A stretch of DNA of 64,000 bases from an uncultured Vampirovibrio sp. (GCA_910584405.1 CAJUAL010000007.1:1-64000); one strand, 5' to 3'; counted from the first letter of the stretch, positions 46,079 to 55,814 are shown. Program-made: numbers and translations. Notes: generated by a model not told the origin, from the sequence alone.

Positions 46079-47870
46079 TTGTTTCCTCTGTTTTTTTAGT
46101 TGATTTTTTTGTTTTTGAAGAACCTCTGTTTGGTCTTCTTGTTTTCTTTTTAGGAGCTTCCTCTTCAACAGCAGGTTCAACTACAGGTGTTTCTGTCTGA
46201 GTTTCTTCAAGCTGAGGTGTTGGAGTTTCTTCCTCAACTTTTTTAGCTGAAGTCTTTCTTTTTCTTGATTTACCTTTAATTTTAGGCTCTTCAACTACGG
46301 TTGGTGCAGGTTCTTCTACTGTTGGAGTTTCAACGGTTACTTCTTCTGTTGTTTGTACAGGTTCTTCCTGAGGTGCTTTAAATTTATTTTTTCTGTTGTT
46401 TTTATTACGTCTGTTATTTTCTTTTTTTACAATTTCTTCTGCCGCAACTGCTGACGGTTCTGTTTCAATTGCAATCTTTTGCGGTTGTTCCTGAACAGGT
46501 TCTGATTCTTGTTGCTGCGGTTGGTTATTGTTGTTTTTATTGAACTTGTTGTTCTTTTTGTTGAAATTGCTTATAGGAAGCTTTGTTTTAGCCGCTTTTG
46601 CACGATATTCGCCTTCTGCGGTTGGTGTTGCGAAGTTAAATTCTATAATATGCTCTCCGCTTCCTTGACAGTGTGGGCATTTTTTCGTAAAGATTTCGGA
46701 TAAAGACTGTCCTTGGCGATGTCTTGTAAGTTCTACAAGTCCCAAATCTGATAATTGACCGACTTGCGGTTTTGCTTTATCAGGTTCTAATGCGATTTCT
46801 AATTCTTCCATCATTGCAAGTTTATCGGCTCTTGTCATCATATCGATAAAGTCAATGATAATCATACCGCCGATGTTTCTTAATCTTAATTGACGTGCAA
46901 TTTCGTGAACTGCTTCAATGTTTGTTTTTAGGATTGTTTCATCTTGTGTCGCAGAACTTATAAACTTGCCGCTGTTAACATCGATTACCGTAAGTGCTTC
47001 TGTTTGCTGGATAAACAGATAACCGCCTGACGGCATATTAACTTTAACATTTAATGCTGCTTTAATTTCTTTATGAATATCCATAGCAATTAAAAGCGGC
47101 TCGGTTCCTTTGTATAGTGTTACCTGAGTACCTTTTGCCATGTGCCAGTTTTGAAGTATTGACTGAACTCTGTTCATTGCAAAAGGTGTATCTACTATAA
47201 TTTCTTTTACATCATCAGTACAAGCTTCTCTGATAACTCTGTATAATAAATCCTGATCTCTATAGATAAGATTTGGCGGGTCAAGAGTTTCTGCTGATGT
47301 GATAATGTTGTTCCATTTTTCCAGTAAGATTTCCAAATCTTCCTGAATATCAGCTTCTGATTGACCTTCTGCTTCTGTTCTGATGATTACGCCAACGCCT
47401 ACAGGTTTGATTAAATTAATAATAGATTTTAGTCTTGCGCGTTCTTTAGAGTTTTCGATTTTTTTACTTACGCTGACTCCCGGCTCGTGCGGCATAAGCA
47501 CAAGAAAACGTCCCGGTAAGCTGATTTCTGTTGTAACACGAGGTCCTTTGTGTCCTGTCGGTTCTTTTACAACTTGAACAATAAGTTTTTGTTTAGGTGA
47601 AAGTTTTTGTTTTAAAGTACCTTTACCCATAACATCTTGAGCGTGTAAAAATCCCATTTTATCGGTACCGACGTTTACAAATGCCGCATCAATACTTGGT
47701 AAAATGTTATCTACTGTTGCAAGGTAAACATCACCTAATAATACATCTCCTCTATGGATGAAAAAATCAGTAACTTTTTTGTTTTCAAGAACTGCTGCAA
47801 TATTGTCGCGTTCTGCAATAACAATCTTTTTTTCTACAGGTTGATTTGAATTTCGATTCTTTTCGTTCAT
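46068..47870 (-). CDS. rng: Ribonuclease E/G
   Basis: Endoribonuclease of mRNA decay and rRNA processing. 600 residues from ATG 47870, with AAAGGA 6 bases upstream; an earlier ATG overlaps the radical SAM gene. S1 domain in the first ~110 residues (GDVLLGDVYLATVDNILPSI). The catalytic core has the Mg2+ aspartates in VIDVNSGKF and IIDFIDMM, and the zinc link CPHCQGSG. Residues ~430-600 are a Lys/Arg/Glu/Thr-rich disordered tail (KKTRRPNRGSSKTKKSTKK), as expected for scaffolds or RNA binding. E and G cannot be told apart here; gene symbol rng/rne is by family. It follows the radical SAM gene, a common pairing. Confidence 0.92.
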   Translation of the reverse strand: MNEKNRNSNQPVEKKIVIAERDNIAAVLENKKVTDFFIHRGDVLLGDVYLATVDNILPSIDAAFVNVGTDKMGFLHAQDVMGKGTLKQKLSPKQKLIVQVVKEPTGHKGPRVTTEISLPGRFLVLMPHEPGVSVSKKIENSKERARLKSIINLIKPVGVGVIIRTEAEGQSEADIQEDLEILLEKWNNIITSAETLDPPNLIYRDQDLLYRVIREACTDDVKEIIVDTPFAMNRVQSILQNWHMAKGTQVTLYKGTEPLLIAMDIHKEIKAALNVKVNMPSGGYLFIQQTEALTVIDVNSGKFISSATQDETILKTNIEAVHEIARQLRLRNIGGMIIIDFIDMMTRADKLAMMEELEIALEPDKAKPQVGQLSDLGLVELTRHRQGQSLSEIFTKKCPHCQGSGEHIIEFNFATPTAEGEYRAKAAKTKLPISNFNKKNNKFNKNNNNQPQQQESEPVQEQPQKIAIETEPSAVAAEEIVKKENNRRNKNNRKNKFKAPQEEPVQTTEEVTVETPTVEEPAPTVVEEPKIKGKSRKRKTSAKKVEEETPTPQLEETQTETPVVEPAVEEEAPKKKTRRPNRGSSKTKKSTKKTEETSEE

Positions 47871-47883
47871 AAAAATTCCTTTA

Positions 47884-50409
47884 CTATAACTCATGCAAAG
47901 ACTCGGTCAGGAACTTCTCGCGCGTAATTTCAAACACTACATCAGGTGCTATAATGTTCATTAGAACATCTGCTCTCAGCGCAGGAATTTCTGAATTTTG
48001 TCCTGTCTTTAATACTATGTACAAACTATCATCTTCAAATCGGTGAGAACCGATTGATTGCTTGATGTTTGCTTTTTTTACTAAACCTTTTTTGTTTTTC
48101 TTCTCGATTATAATTTCATCAGAAGATAAAACTTTTTCTGTATTATATACGAAATCTTTAAATTCGTAAATAGCAGGGTTAAATATTTTTACCTTATATT
48201 CTGCCCAGCAAGCACTCTGGTCAATTGCAGGTGCTGAACGATCGATTTTTTGTACTGTTAAGACTTGCGCTTCTTTTGGCAGAACTTTTGAAAGCTCATC
48301 TTTTACATAATCCGCGCTTACATCTTCCCATAAATCAACGTCAACAAGCTCTGATTTACTTTCACAAAACAACGGTAATGCTACGCCCATTGAGATTTTC
48401 ATTGTCGGGTTGTAACCGTATGAAAATGCTACGTTAAGTTTAGAGCGTGAAATTGCTTTGAAAAACGTATTTTGCCAGTCAAGGTGTGAAAAATATTTTA
48501 AGATACCTGTTTTTGTAAGTTTAATTCTGTATCTGAAAACTTCTTTTACATTTTTCGGACATAAAGACGGGTCTGTGTGTTCTTCTTTTACAATCTTTTG
48601 AGCCGCTTCTGAGGCTTTATAAGGTTTTGCCATAACTTTTTTTACGCCAAAGTTTGTGCAGACCCCGCAATTAACGCATTTTTGCTGACAGGTCGGAACA
48701 ATGTGCGGTGAATTTGCATCAATTTCGTGAGCTTTAATATATTCAGCTTTGAACCAGTCTTTATTAATTCCTACGTCTATAAAATCCCACGGAAGTTCAT
48801 CCTCAAGATTATACTGTCTTTGTGCAAGCTTATTTAAATCGATACCAAGTTCGTTTGCCGTATTAAACCAGACTTCTTTATCAAAATGTTCGCCCCACGC
48901 ATCTAAATAACAGCCTTTTTTGTATAAACTTTCAATGTATTTACACAAATTCCTGTCACCTCTGGTCAAGACAGCTTCAAGCAGGGAAACAAATTTTTCG
49001 TGATAGTTAATTTTTACACCTTTAATATGTTTAACTTGTTCCATTAAATAATGAATGTGTTCTGTAACTTTGTCTAAATCCATTTGAGGGCACCATTGAA
49101 ACGGTGTAAACGGTTTTGGTACAAAAATGGATAGCGTACAGGTTAAATCAAGTGAGTGTTTTAACTCTTTTTCTTTTTTCAAAAGTTTTGAGCGCCAGCG
49201 GATTTTTCTAAATAGTTCCGCCATTTCGTCCATATCTTCCAACGTTTCTGTCGGAAGTCCGCAGATAAAATAGAATTTAACCCTGCTCCAGCCGTTTTCG
49301 TAAAGCGTTAAAACAGCGTTTAAAATTTGTTCTTCTGTTATGTTTTTCTTAATTACATCTCTTAATCTTTGACTTCCTGCTTCGGGTGCAAGTGTCATGG
49401 TTGATTTACGAACGCTTTGAACGAGGTTTGCAAGTTCTAAGTTAAAACCGTCAATTCTTTGACTTGGCAGTGATACAGATATTTTTCTATCATTAAAGTC
49501 GACCGCAAGTTCTTTTATTACTTCGTTAATATTTGAATAATCATTTGAAGATAGTGATAGCAGTGAATATTCATCATATCCTGTTGTGTTAACAAGTTTT
49601 TTTGATAAATCAATAATTTCTTCTGCGCTTCTTTCTCTGATTGGCAGTGTTACGTGTCCGGGCTGGCAAAAACGGCACATTCTTCCGCATCCCCTGCGGA
49701 TTTCAACAACTGCTCTGTCTTGTAATGAGGATGAGAACGGAATCGGGTAAGATACTGCCGCTGTTTCAGGTGTTAACTGCGCTATTCTTTTACGAACTTT
49801 TTTATTTACGCCCAAGCTCCAGCGTCCTGAGTTTTCACCTTCACACAAAGCTTTAATTCTTTCAGCTCGAGGCATTCCTTTTGTTTGTTCAAGAATTTTA
49901 CATGCTTCAAGGATTGAGTCTTCACCGTCACCTATCATAAATACATCAATAAATTCACTTATCGGAAGCGGGTTAAACGTACAAGGCCCGCCTGCCATAA
50001 TAATCGGGTCTTCATCTGTTCTGTCTTCGTTACGATATGGAATCCCCGACATTTCAAGCATTTTTAATATCGTAGGATATGACATTTCGTATTGAACTGA
50101 AAATCCGATAGCATCAAATTCTTTTAATGCTTTTTTTGATTCAACGCCATAAAGTGTTGAAGGCTTAAAATCTGGTTCCGGTGCGTAAACCCTGTCACAC
50201 ATAAAATCAGGTTCTTTATTTATAAGTTCATATAAAATTCTAATTCCAAGGTTTGATATTCCGATTTCATATTTATCGGGAAATGCTAATGCAAATTTGA
50301 CTTTTGCGCTGTCAAAATCTTTGTTGTGGGATAAATACTCTCCTCCTACATATTGGTAGGGTTTAAAACATTTGTATAAACTTTCGTGGTACTTTTTAAA
50401 AAAACACAT
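47884..50409 (-). CDS. Radical SAM protein fused to DUF2344 (TIGR03960/TIGR03936)
   Basis: 841 residues. An N-terminal B12-binding-like region is followed by the radical SAM core with the cluster cysteines Cys241-x3-Cys245-x2-Cys248 in RRGCGRMCRFCQPGHV. A further Cys-rich segment is seen near 580-600 (CQQKCVNCGVC). The C-terminal ~220 residues are DUF2344: FSHLDWQNTFFKAISRSKL, SYGYNPTMKISMGVALPLF. In many bacteria the two halves are separate neighbours next to rng; here they are one chain, as in cyanobacteria and some others. The family has been linked to ribosome-associated or tRNA chemistry by gene context only. Confidence 0.9.
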   Translation of the reverse strand: MCFFKKYHESLYKCFKPYQYVGGEYLSHNKDFDSAKVKFALAFPDKYEIGISNLGIRILYELINKEPDFMCDRVYAPEPDFKPSTLYGVESKKALKEFDAIGFSVQYEMSYPTILKMLEMSGIPYRNEDRTDEDPIIMAGGPCTFNPLPISEFIDVFMIGDGEDSILEACKILEQTKGMPRAERIKALCEGENSGRWSLGVNKKVRKRIAQLTPETAAVSYPIPFSSSLQDRAVVEIRRGCGRMCRFCQPGHVTLPIRERSAEEIIDLSKKLVNTTGYDEYSLLSLSSNDYSNINEVIKELAVDFNDRKISVSLPSQRIDGFNLELANLVQSVRKSTMTLAPEAGSQRLRDVIKKNITEEQILNAVLTLYENGWSRVKFYFICGLPTETLEDMDEMAELFRKIRWRSKLLKKEKELKHSLDLTCTLSIFVPKPFTPFQWCPQMDLDKVTEHIHYLMEQVKHIKGVKINYHEKFVSLLEAVLTRGDRNLCKYIESLYKKGCYLDAWGEHFDKEVWFNTANELGIDLNKLAQRQYNLEDELPWDFIDVGINKDWFKAEYIKAHEIDANSPHIVPTCQQKCVNCGVCTNFGVKKVMAKPYKASEAAQKIVKEEHTDPSLCPKNVKEVFRYRIKLTKTGILKYFSHLDWQNTFFKAISRSKLNVAFSYGYNPTMKISMGVALPLFCESKSELVDVDLWEDVSADYVKDELSKVLPKEAQVLTVQKIDRSAPAIDQSACWAEYKVKIFNPAIYEFKDFVYNTEKVLSSDEIIIEKKNKKGLVKKANIKQSIGSHRFEDDSLYIVLKTGQNSEIPALRADVLMNIIAPDVVFEITREKFLTESLHEL

Positions 50410-50422
50410 ATTCCTATTTCTC

Positions 50423-50761
50423 TTAAGCTAAATCTTCAGGGAAGTATTTTTCTATCTCTATTATTTTTCCGTTAAGTGTATTTTCTTCAAACGATTTCAT
50501 AAACTTAAACAAATCATCATTAGATACATCATATCTGTATAATAAAGTCTCTCCGTCTATTTCACGCATTACTGTTACCATGTAATGGCATTTTTGAGCA
50601 TAACTGAGAAGACTTTCTTTGTTGAATTTGTTTCCGTTAGTGTCTTTTCGCAATTTTACGTAATTAAATCCTGCGTAGAATTTAATTTTTTCATCTGCTG
50701 TATGATTCGCTAAATCCTTTTTATTGTTGGCAAATAAACTTATTACATTTTTATCAGACAC
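50423..50761 (-). CDS. Small hypothetical protein
   Basis: Not recognised. 112 residues, mixed alpha/beta by eye, without a signal peptide or membrane helix. A Cys and Met pair (KCHYMVTVMREIDGETLLYR) lies in the middle. It starts just upstream of the radical SAM gene (13 bp gap) on the same strand and probably shares its transcript. No motif suggests a function. Confidence 0.75.
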   Translation of the reverse strand: MSDKNVISLFANNKKDLANHTADEKIKFYAGFNYVKLRKDTNGNKFNKESLLSYAQKCHYMVTVMREIDGETLLYRYDVSNDDLFKFMKSFEENTLNGKIIEIEKYFPEDLA

Positions 50762-50819
50762 AAAACTTCCCTCCTACCCTATTAAACAATAGAATAAAGA
50801 AAATGTCTAAATGTTAAGT

Positions 50820-51122
50820 TTATTTTTTATTGATATCTTTAAGAAATTTTACAACTTTTAAAGCCGTTTCGCGTCTGACTTCAACGGGAGAAAGTCGTAA
50901 ATATTCAATAGCGTGCGAAACTTTGATATTTTTGTCATACCAGCGTTTCATGATGTAATTGTATTGATCTTCAAGACTTAACTTTTCCAGTTCAACATCT
51001 TTTAATAAATCAATAATAAAATCAGCACATCTGACCTGAATATCTTCAGGAGCCTTCTCTAATTCGTTGACTGCGCGAGATACAACCGCGTCAGCATCAT
51101 ACCAGCGTTTAAACATGTTCAT
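50820..51122 (-). CDS. Small hypothetical protein with internal duplication
   Basis: Not recognised. 100 residues made of two copies of a ~40-residue unit: KRWYDADAVVSRAVNELEKA and KRWYDKNIKVSHAIEYLRLS begin the two, each followed by a helix and ending FIIDLLKD or VVKFLKD. GAGGG lies 7 bases before ATG 51122. It is soluble and helical, perhaps HEAT- or TPR-like, and is on the same strand as the next gene 58 bp away. Function unknown. Confidence 0.75.
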   Translation of the reverse strand: MNMFKRWYDADAVVSRAVNELEKAPEDIQVRCADFIIDLLKDVELEKLSLEDQYNYIMKRWYDKNIKVSHAIEYLRLSPVEVRRETALKVVKFLKDINKK

Positions 51123-51231
51123 CTTTTTACCCTCATATTGTTAAGAATATTAAAGCAGATTTTAATAAAAAAGTAAATTATTTTATAAAAAAATACTTTA
51201 TATAGATGTAGGTTAACAGAAGGTTATAGTT

Positions 51232-51582
51232 ATGATTGAAAGACTTGATTATTATTTACCAAATTGTGGTTCAGGCTGGGATACAGGAATGCCTATGGGA
51301 ATGGGAATGGGAATGGGGATGCCGATTGGCGGCTGCTATGGATATGGCGGAAATGTAACCAATCGAGATGCACTTACTCTCAGAGGACCGTTAGCGTATG
51401 ACCAGTACGGTGATCCGTCAAAGAAAACTAAGGAAAAAGATTCAGGATTTTGGAAAGGTTTAGCTGCAACAGCTATCGGTGTTGGCGCGGGTGTTTTAGC
51501 TTGGCGTACTCCTGCTATTAAAAACGCATTAGTAGGTGCCGGTAAGTATGTCGTAAATTTAGTTAAAAATTTTTTAAAATAG
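51232..51582 (+). CDS. Small hypothetical protein with Met-Gly repeat
   Basis: Not recognised. 116 residues. The early part has a Met-Gly run (GMPMGMGMGMGMPIGG) encoded by four tandem ATGGGR hexamers (51295-51318). A tail around 80-110 is amphipathic to hydrophobic (ATAIGVGAGVLAWRTPAIK), possibly membrane-active. No signal peptide. AGAAGG lies upstream of the ATG and a terminator follows. It is divergent from the duplicated-unit gene. Confidence 0.75.
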   Translation: MIERLDYYLPNCGSGWDTGMPMGMGMGMGMPIGGCYGYGGNVTNRDALTLRGPLAYDQYGDPSKKTKEKDSGFWKGLAATAIGVGAGVLAWRTPAIKNALVGAGKYVVNLVKNFLK

Positions 51583-51624
51583 TAAATTCCCGTAATTAAT
51601 GTGTAGTAAAAGTGTGTAATTTAT

Positions 51625-51650
51625 GCAGGATTGTAAAATCCTGCTTTTTT
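51625..51650 (+). terminator. Rho-independent terminator
   Basis: Stem GCAGGATT (51625-51632) / AATCCTGC (51637-51644), loop GTAA, then six T. Confidence 0.92.
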
Positions 51651-51681
51651 ATGTTATACTGTGCAAAAAGGAGGGTATGTT

Positions 51682-52182
51682 ATGGCTAAAGATTGCAGTT
51701 TTGATATTGTGTCTGAGTACAACAAACAAGAATTGGTTAACGCGATTGATCAGGTTAAAAGAGAATTAACTTCAAGATTTGATTTGAAAAATTCTAATTC
51801 GGAAGTTGAACTTGAAGCAGATAAGTCTGTTACAATTACAACAAATGACGAAATGAAATTAAAAAATATTATTGATATTTTGCAGTCAAAACTTGTGAAA
51901 AGAAATTTAAGTATTAAAATTTTGGATCCTAAACCTGTAGAAAATGCTTTAGGCGGAAATGTCCGTCAGGTGTTTGAATTGAAAAAAGGCTTAACTCAGG
52001 AACTTGCTAAATCTATAGTGTCTGATATTAAGGCTACTAAATTAAAAGTTCAAGCGTCTATCCAGGGAGAACAGGTGAGAGTTACGGGTAAGGATAAAGA
52101 TGATTTGCAAGCGGTTATACAAATGCTTCGTTCAAATGAAGATAAATATGATTACCCGCTTCAATTCACAAACTACAGATAG
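51682..52182 (+). CDS. YajQ family nucleotide-binding protein
   Basis: 166 residues from ATG 51682; AAGGAGG at 51668-51674 decides the start over a GTG at 51661. The DUF520/YajQ blocks are clear: AKDCSFDIVSEYNKQELVNA, RELTSRFDLKNS, RQVFELKKGLTQELAKSIV, VRVTGKDKDDLQAVIQMLR. In some bacteria the family binds cyclic di-GMP and regulates genes; in others its role is unknown. A TATACT at 51655-51660 could be its -10, which would leave almost no leader. It is a single-gene unit ended by a hairpin. Confidence 0.93.
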   Translation: MAKDCSFDIVSEYNKQELVNAIDQVKRELTSRFDLKNSNSEVELEADKSVTITTNDEMKLKNIIDILQSKLVKRNLSIKILDPKPVENALGGNVRQVFELKKGLTQELAKSIVSDIKATKLKVQASIQGEQVRVTGKDKDDLQAVIQMLRSNEDKYDYPLQFTNYR

Positions 52183-52195
52183 GGGTAAATAATAG

Positions 52196-52224
52196 AAAAT
52201 CCCGCAATTCGCGGGATTTTTTTT
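52196..52224. terminator. Bidirectional terminator between yajQ and the cyclase gene
   Basis: Perfect 10-bp stem AAAATCCCGC (52196-52205) / GCGGGATTTT (52211-52220), loop AATTC, T run to 52224. It serves the convergent genes on both sides; the cyclase stop begins at 52223. Confidence 0.93.
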
Positions 52225-54211
52225 AACGATTTTTATCGATTCTTAAAACTTCGTAGATATTCATTTTTTTTGCTTTTCCGCGTATCTGAACTTCGCTTAT
52301 TTTAATAACATCTGCGATATCTGCTATGTGAGAGTATGTTGATGCACTGACAAGCAGGTTCGTTTTGTATACTTTGTTGTAGCTTTCTATACGGCTGGCA
52401 AGATTTACGGTGTCTCCAATTACCGTGTATTCCATGCGGTTTTCTGTACCGATGTTGCCTATGAAGACTTCACCTGTATTTATTCCGACACCGATTTCAA
52501 TTTTGGGTTTACCCTCAAATAACCATTTTTCACGCAGGTATTCTACCTTTTTAAGCATTTCATAAGCGCATTTTACAGCGTTTTGCGGGTGGTTTATATC
52601 TTGTATCGGTTCGCCGAATATTGCCATAACAGCGTCCCCGATGAATTTATTAATTACACCGTTGTATTTTGAAATTATCGGCTCCATTTCTGCAAAATAT
52701 TCATTTAGAATAATAGAAACTTCTTCTGCCGTCATTTTTTCGCTAAGACTTGTAAACCCCCTTATATCAGAAAATATAACAGTTACCACCGCACGTTTCC
52801 CGCCAAGTTTTAAGTCATCAATGTTACTTACGACATTTTGCATAATGTCTTTTGACAGGTATTTACCCATTGCCTGCTTAATTTTTTCTTTATTACGGTT
52901 TTCTGAGATGAATTTGAATGAGTACCCGAAAATTAAAGTAACAAGCTGAATTGCAATCGGTGTCGGGAAATAATACAAAATATAGCCAAAATGTCCTGCT
53001 ATAAATGTTATTAGAAATAGTAGTGCATCAGCTGATAGTAATAATATTAATGATGTTATAAATTTAAATTTGAAAATACATAATAACGTAAATCCTGTTA
53101 ACAGGATTATAAACAGATATTTTGTAAAATCATTACCCAATTGTATGAAGTCATTATTTTCAAGATTGCTGTATATGGTTGCTTGTACATCAACTCCGGG
53201 ATGTCTTTTTGACAACGGAGTGTTTAGAATATCTGTAGGCTCCTGATTTGGACCGTCTACAAATTCTCCGATAAATACAGGGGTGTTTTTATCAAATATA
53301 GCGTGAATCTGTTTCTCTTCTTCACTCAATTCTTTTCCTGATTTTAATTTGTTATAAATATCAAGAATTTGTGATGCCGAAATTGCAAAATGTGTGAATC
53401 CGTTAGTGAATGTACTTCCGTCTTGTTTTTGGTATGTCGGATATCTGTAATAGCGGATATTTGTTTGAAGCTGTCCTTTTTGTACTCCGTCTAATGGGAT
53501 TTTTAGCGAAGTTTTTGGTACAGTTATGAAATTCCCGTCAATCCTGACATCATTTGTTGAATTTGCGACCAAATACATTTTAAACGGTAATGACGGATAA
53601 TATTTGTCTTTTATTTTTATTATATTTGACGTTTCAAAGTTTGTTCCGCTGTTTTGCTCATTTTGAATCAATACTGATGCAAAGTTTTTGGCGCTATCCA
53701 TAAATGGTTGTTCAACTTTTGAAATATTTTGATATTCGGAATCTATAGGTATTTCATTTGTAATATTTAATGAATATTTGTCTTCAAATTCTTTCATATT
53801 AATCGTTGCTGATTCAGAAATATTTTGTGACGGGGTAAAAGAAACAACAAGATTATTCATTTTTTTTACTTGGTTAAGAAATTGAACATCATTGCTATTT
53901 TGCGGGTTTAAATTGCTAATCATGCTGTCTAATCCGATAACTTTAGGGTGAGCATAAGTGTAAAAATAATCTAATAACTTTGTTGTATAAGCTCTGTTCC
54001 AGCTTCCATAACTATTTAAGGTATTCTGATCGACAATAACAATGATTGCATTATTATCGGTTCCTGTATTACGGGCTGCAGCTGTCTTTATTAAATAACT
54101 TGCCATATCTGTTTCTACAAAAACTCTTGATAATATAGAAACAATGAATATTAAAATAAGATATAAAATAATTGAGTTTATATAAAATAGTTTGTTTTTT
54201 AACTTTTTCAT
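52223..54211 (-). CDS. CHASE2-domain class III adenylate cyclase
   Basis: Membrane sensor that makes cyclic AMP. 662 residues. N-terminal membrane helix (about 11-32), an extracytoplasmic CHASE2 sensing domain (to about 365, with VIGLDSMISN and the signature SKRHPGVDVQATIYSNLEN), three membrane helices at about 370-435, then the cyclase. Catalytic residues: metal Asp482 (FSDIRGFT) and Asp526 (GDAVMAIFG), adenine-selecting Lys522 and Asp600, Asn603 and Arg607 in GDTVNLASRIE, all as in adenylate rather than guanylate cyclases. What the CHASE2 domain binds is unknown. Divergent from the eda operon. Confidence 0.94.
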   Translation of the reverse strand: MKKLKNKLFYINSIILYLILIFIVSILSRVFVETDMASYLIKTAAARNTGTDNNAIIVIVDQNTLNSYGSWNRAYTTKLLDYFYTYAHPKVIGLDSMISNLNPQNSNDVQFLNQVKKMNNLVVSFTPSQNISESATINMKEFEDKYSLNITNEIPIDSEYQNISKVEQPFMDSAKNFASVLIQNEQNSGTNFETSNIIKIKDKYYPSLPFKMYLVANSTNDVRIDGNFITVPKTSLKIPLDGVQKGQLQTNIRYYRYPTYQKQDGSTFTNGFTHFAISASQILDIYNKLKSGKELSEEEKQIHAIFDKNTPVFIGEFVDGPNQEPTDILNTPLSKRHPGVDVQATIYSNLENNDFIQLGNDFTKYLFIILLTGFTLLCIFKFKFITSLILLLSADALLFLITFIAGHFGYILYYFPTPIAIQLVTLIFGYSFKFISENRNKEKIKQAMGKYLSKDIMQNVVSNIDDLKLGGKRAVVTVIFSDIRGFTSLSEKMTAEEVSIILNEYFAEMEPIISKYNGVINKFIGDAVMAIFGEPIQDINHPQNAVKCAYEMLKKVEYLREKWLFEGKPKIEIGVGINTGEVFIGNIGTENRMEYTVIGDTVNLASRIESYNKVYKTNLLVSASTYSHIADIADVIKISEVQIRGKAKKMNIYEVLRIDKNR

Positions 54212-54273
54212 TTAATGCTCCCTAATATAATATTAATGCTATAATATAATAAATTTTTGGAAAAGGACAAATT

Positions 54274-54879
54274 ATGAACGTAAACTTAACAGATAAATTA
54301 AAAGAGAATAAAGTTCTTCCAATAATCAGGAGTTCTAATCCTGAAGAGGTAAAAGGTATTGTTAGAGCTTTAATTGAAGGCGGACTTGATATGATGGAGG
54401 TTAATGTCGAAAATCCGAGGATTTTTGAAGCTATAGATGAACTTTCATCAGAGGCTGTAATTTGTGCAGGTGGAATTATTACTTCAATTCAGGCTCAGTC
54501 TGCTATTGATTGCGGAGCAAAGATTATTTCTTCCCCGATTTTTCAGGATAATCTATTAAAACTTTCAAAAGATAAACAAATTCCGTTTATTGCGGGAACT
54601 TCAACGGCTAATGAAGCTTATAACGCTTGGAAGCTTCGTATTCCTGTTGTTAAAATTTATCCGATTACGGCAATGGGCGGGGTTGAGTATTTGGAAAACC
54701 TTTTAAGACCAATGCCGTTTTTGAATGTTATTCCGCAGGGTAATGTGGCGTTATCAGAGGTTAAGGATTATATCAAAGCAGGTGCTCTTGCTGTCGGGGT
54801 TGGAAGAAACCTTACAAAAGGCGCGACTTATGCTGAAATTACCAAACGTACTAAGCAATTATTGGAGCAGTTAAAATAA
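54274..54879 (+). CDS. eda: KDPG/KHG aldolase family protein
   Basis: Splits 2-keto-3-deoxy-6-phosphogluconate into pyruvate and glyceraldehyde-3-phosphate (Entner-Doudoroff step). 201 residues, normal. Glu42 (MMEVNVE) and the Schiff-base Lys127 (VVKIYPIT) are in place. The usual TLRT phosphate-contact stretch after MEV reads NVENP, and the FFPAE motif is IYPIT, so substrate preference may differ from the classic enzyme. SD AAAGGA. The stop overlaps the kinase start by one base. Confidence 0.88.
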   Translation: MNVNLTDKLKENKVLPIIRSSNPEEVKGIVRALIEGGLDMMEVNVENPRIFEAIDELSSEAVICAGGIITSIQAQSAIDCGAKIISSPIFQDNLLKLSKDKQIPFIAGTSTANEAYNAWKLRIPVVKIYPITAMGGVEYLENLLRPMPFLNVIPQGNVALSEVKDYIKAGALAVGVGRNLTKGATYAEITKRTKQLLEQLK

Positions 54880-55814
54880 TGGTTGATATTATTACAATAG
54901 GCGAAAGTCTTGTTGAATTTTCAACAAATCAAAAACTTGAAGATGCGGAATGTCTGCATAAATATTATGGCGGAGATTCTTTGGTGGTTGCAATTGCCGC
55001 AAAAAGATTAAATTCTTCTGTAGGTTTTATTACATGCCTTGGCAATGACGCATTTAAGGATTACATGCTCAAAAGTTGGGAAAAAGAAGGGCTTGATATT
55101 TCGCATGTGAAAATCGTTGATGAGAAAAACGGTGTTTATATGGTTTCAAGACCAACTGACAGCGAAAAAGAATTTATTTATTACCGTAAAAAAATTGCTC
55201 CTGCAAAATTGTCTATTGATGATATTGATGAAGATTATATTAAAAGTGCCAAAATTGTTTACGCATCAGGTATTACCCAATCATTATCAATAGCGTCACG
55301 CGAAGCTGTAAAAAAAGCTTTTGAAATTGCAAGAGAAAACGGAGTTATGACGGCTTATGACCCTAATTATTCTTCGTTAATTTCAACCAATGAAGATGCC
55401 AGAGAGTATTTTGACGAGATTTTACCGCTTACTGATGTATTATTTATGAGCTCAAAATACGATACGAAAAGTATTTTTGAAATAAGCTCGTTGGAAAATA
55501 TTATGAAAATGCTCACTGATTCCGGGGTTCAGACTGTCGTTATTAAATCAAGTCAGGATTGCGGATATTATGTAAACAGCCAGAGAAATACTGTTTTTGT
55601 ACCGTTTTACACTGATAAAGTTGTTGATACAACTTCCTCAGGCGATGTTTTTAACGGTGCTTTTTTGCATGCTCTGACAAATAATTGCAATCCTGTAGAA
55701 GCAGCTAAACTTGCCTCAATTGACGCGGGTCTTCAAGCTCAAGGTATCGGGGCAGTTAAATCTGTTCCTTATTGCGATGAGGTTTATAATATCTATAATG
55801 CCGAGGATGTTTAA
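54879..55814 (+). CDS. kdgK: 2-keto-3-deoxygluconate kinase, PfkB family
   Basis: Phosphorylates 2-keto-3-deoxygluconate to KDPG, the substrate of the aldolase encoded just before it. 311 residues. N-terminal ITIGESLVEFS, then the second PfkB signature DTTSSGDVFNGAFLHAL with catalytic Asp256; the usual GAGD is SSGD here. Start and stop overlap both neighbours by one base (TAATG), typical of tight coupling. Another sugar substrate of PfkB kinases is possible; the eda pairing is the main argument. Confidence 0.85.
   Translation: MVDIITIGESLVEFSTNQKLEDAECLHKYYGGDSLVVAIAAKRLNSSVGFITCLGNDAFKDYMLKSWEKEGLDISHVKIVDEKNGVYMVSRPTDSEKEFIYYRKKIAPAKLSIDDIDEDYIKSAKIVYASGITQSLSIASREAVKKAFEIARENGVMTAYDPNYSSLISTNEDAREYFDEILPLTDVLFMSSKYDTKSIFEISSLENIMKMLTDSGVQTVVIKSSQDCGYYVNSQRNTVFVPFYTDKVVDTTSSGDVFNGAFLHALTNNCNPVEAAKLASIDAGLQAQGIGAVKSVPYCDEVYNIYNAEDV

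Noticed and set aside
46079..46180. Longer start of the small membrane-protein gene
   Set aside because: The extra residues are a Lys/Gln-rich out-of-frame reading of the RNase E/G tail; GTG 46078 has AGAGGA upstream.
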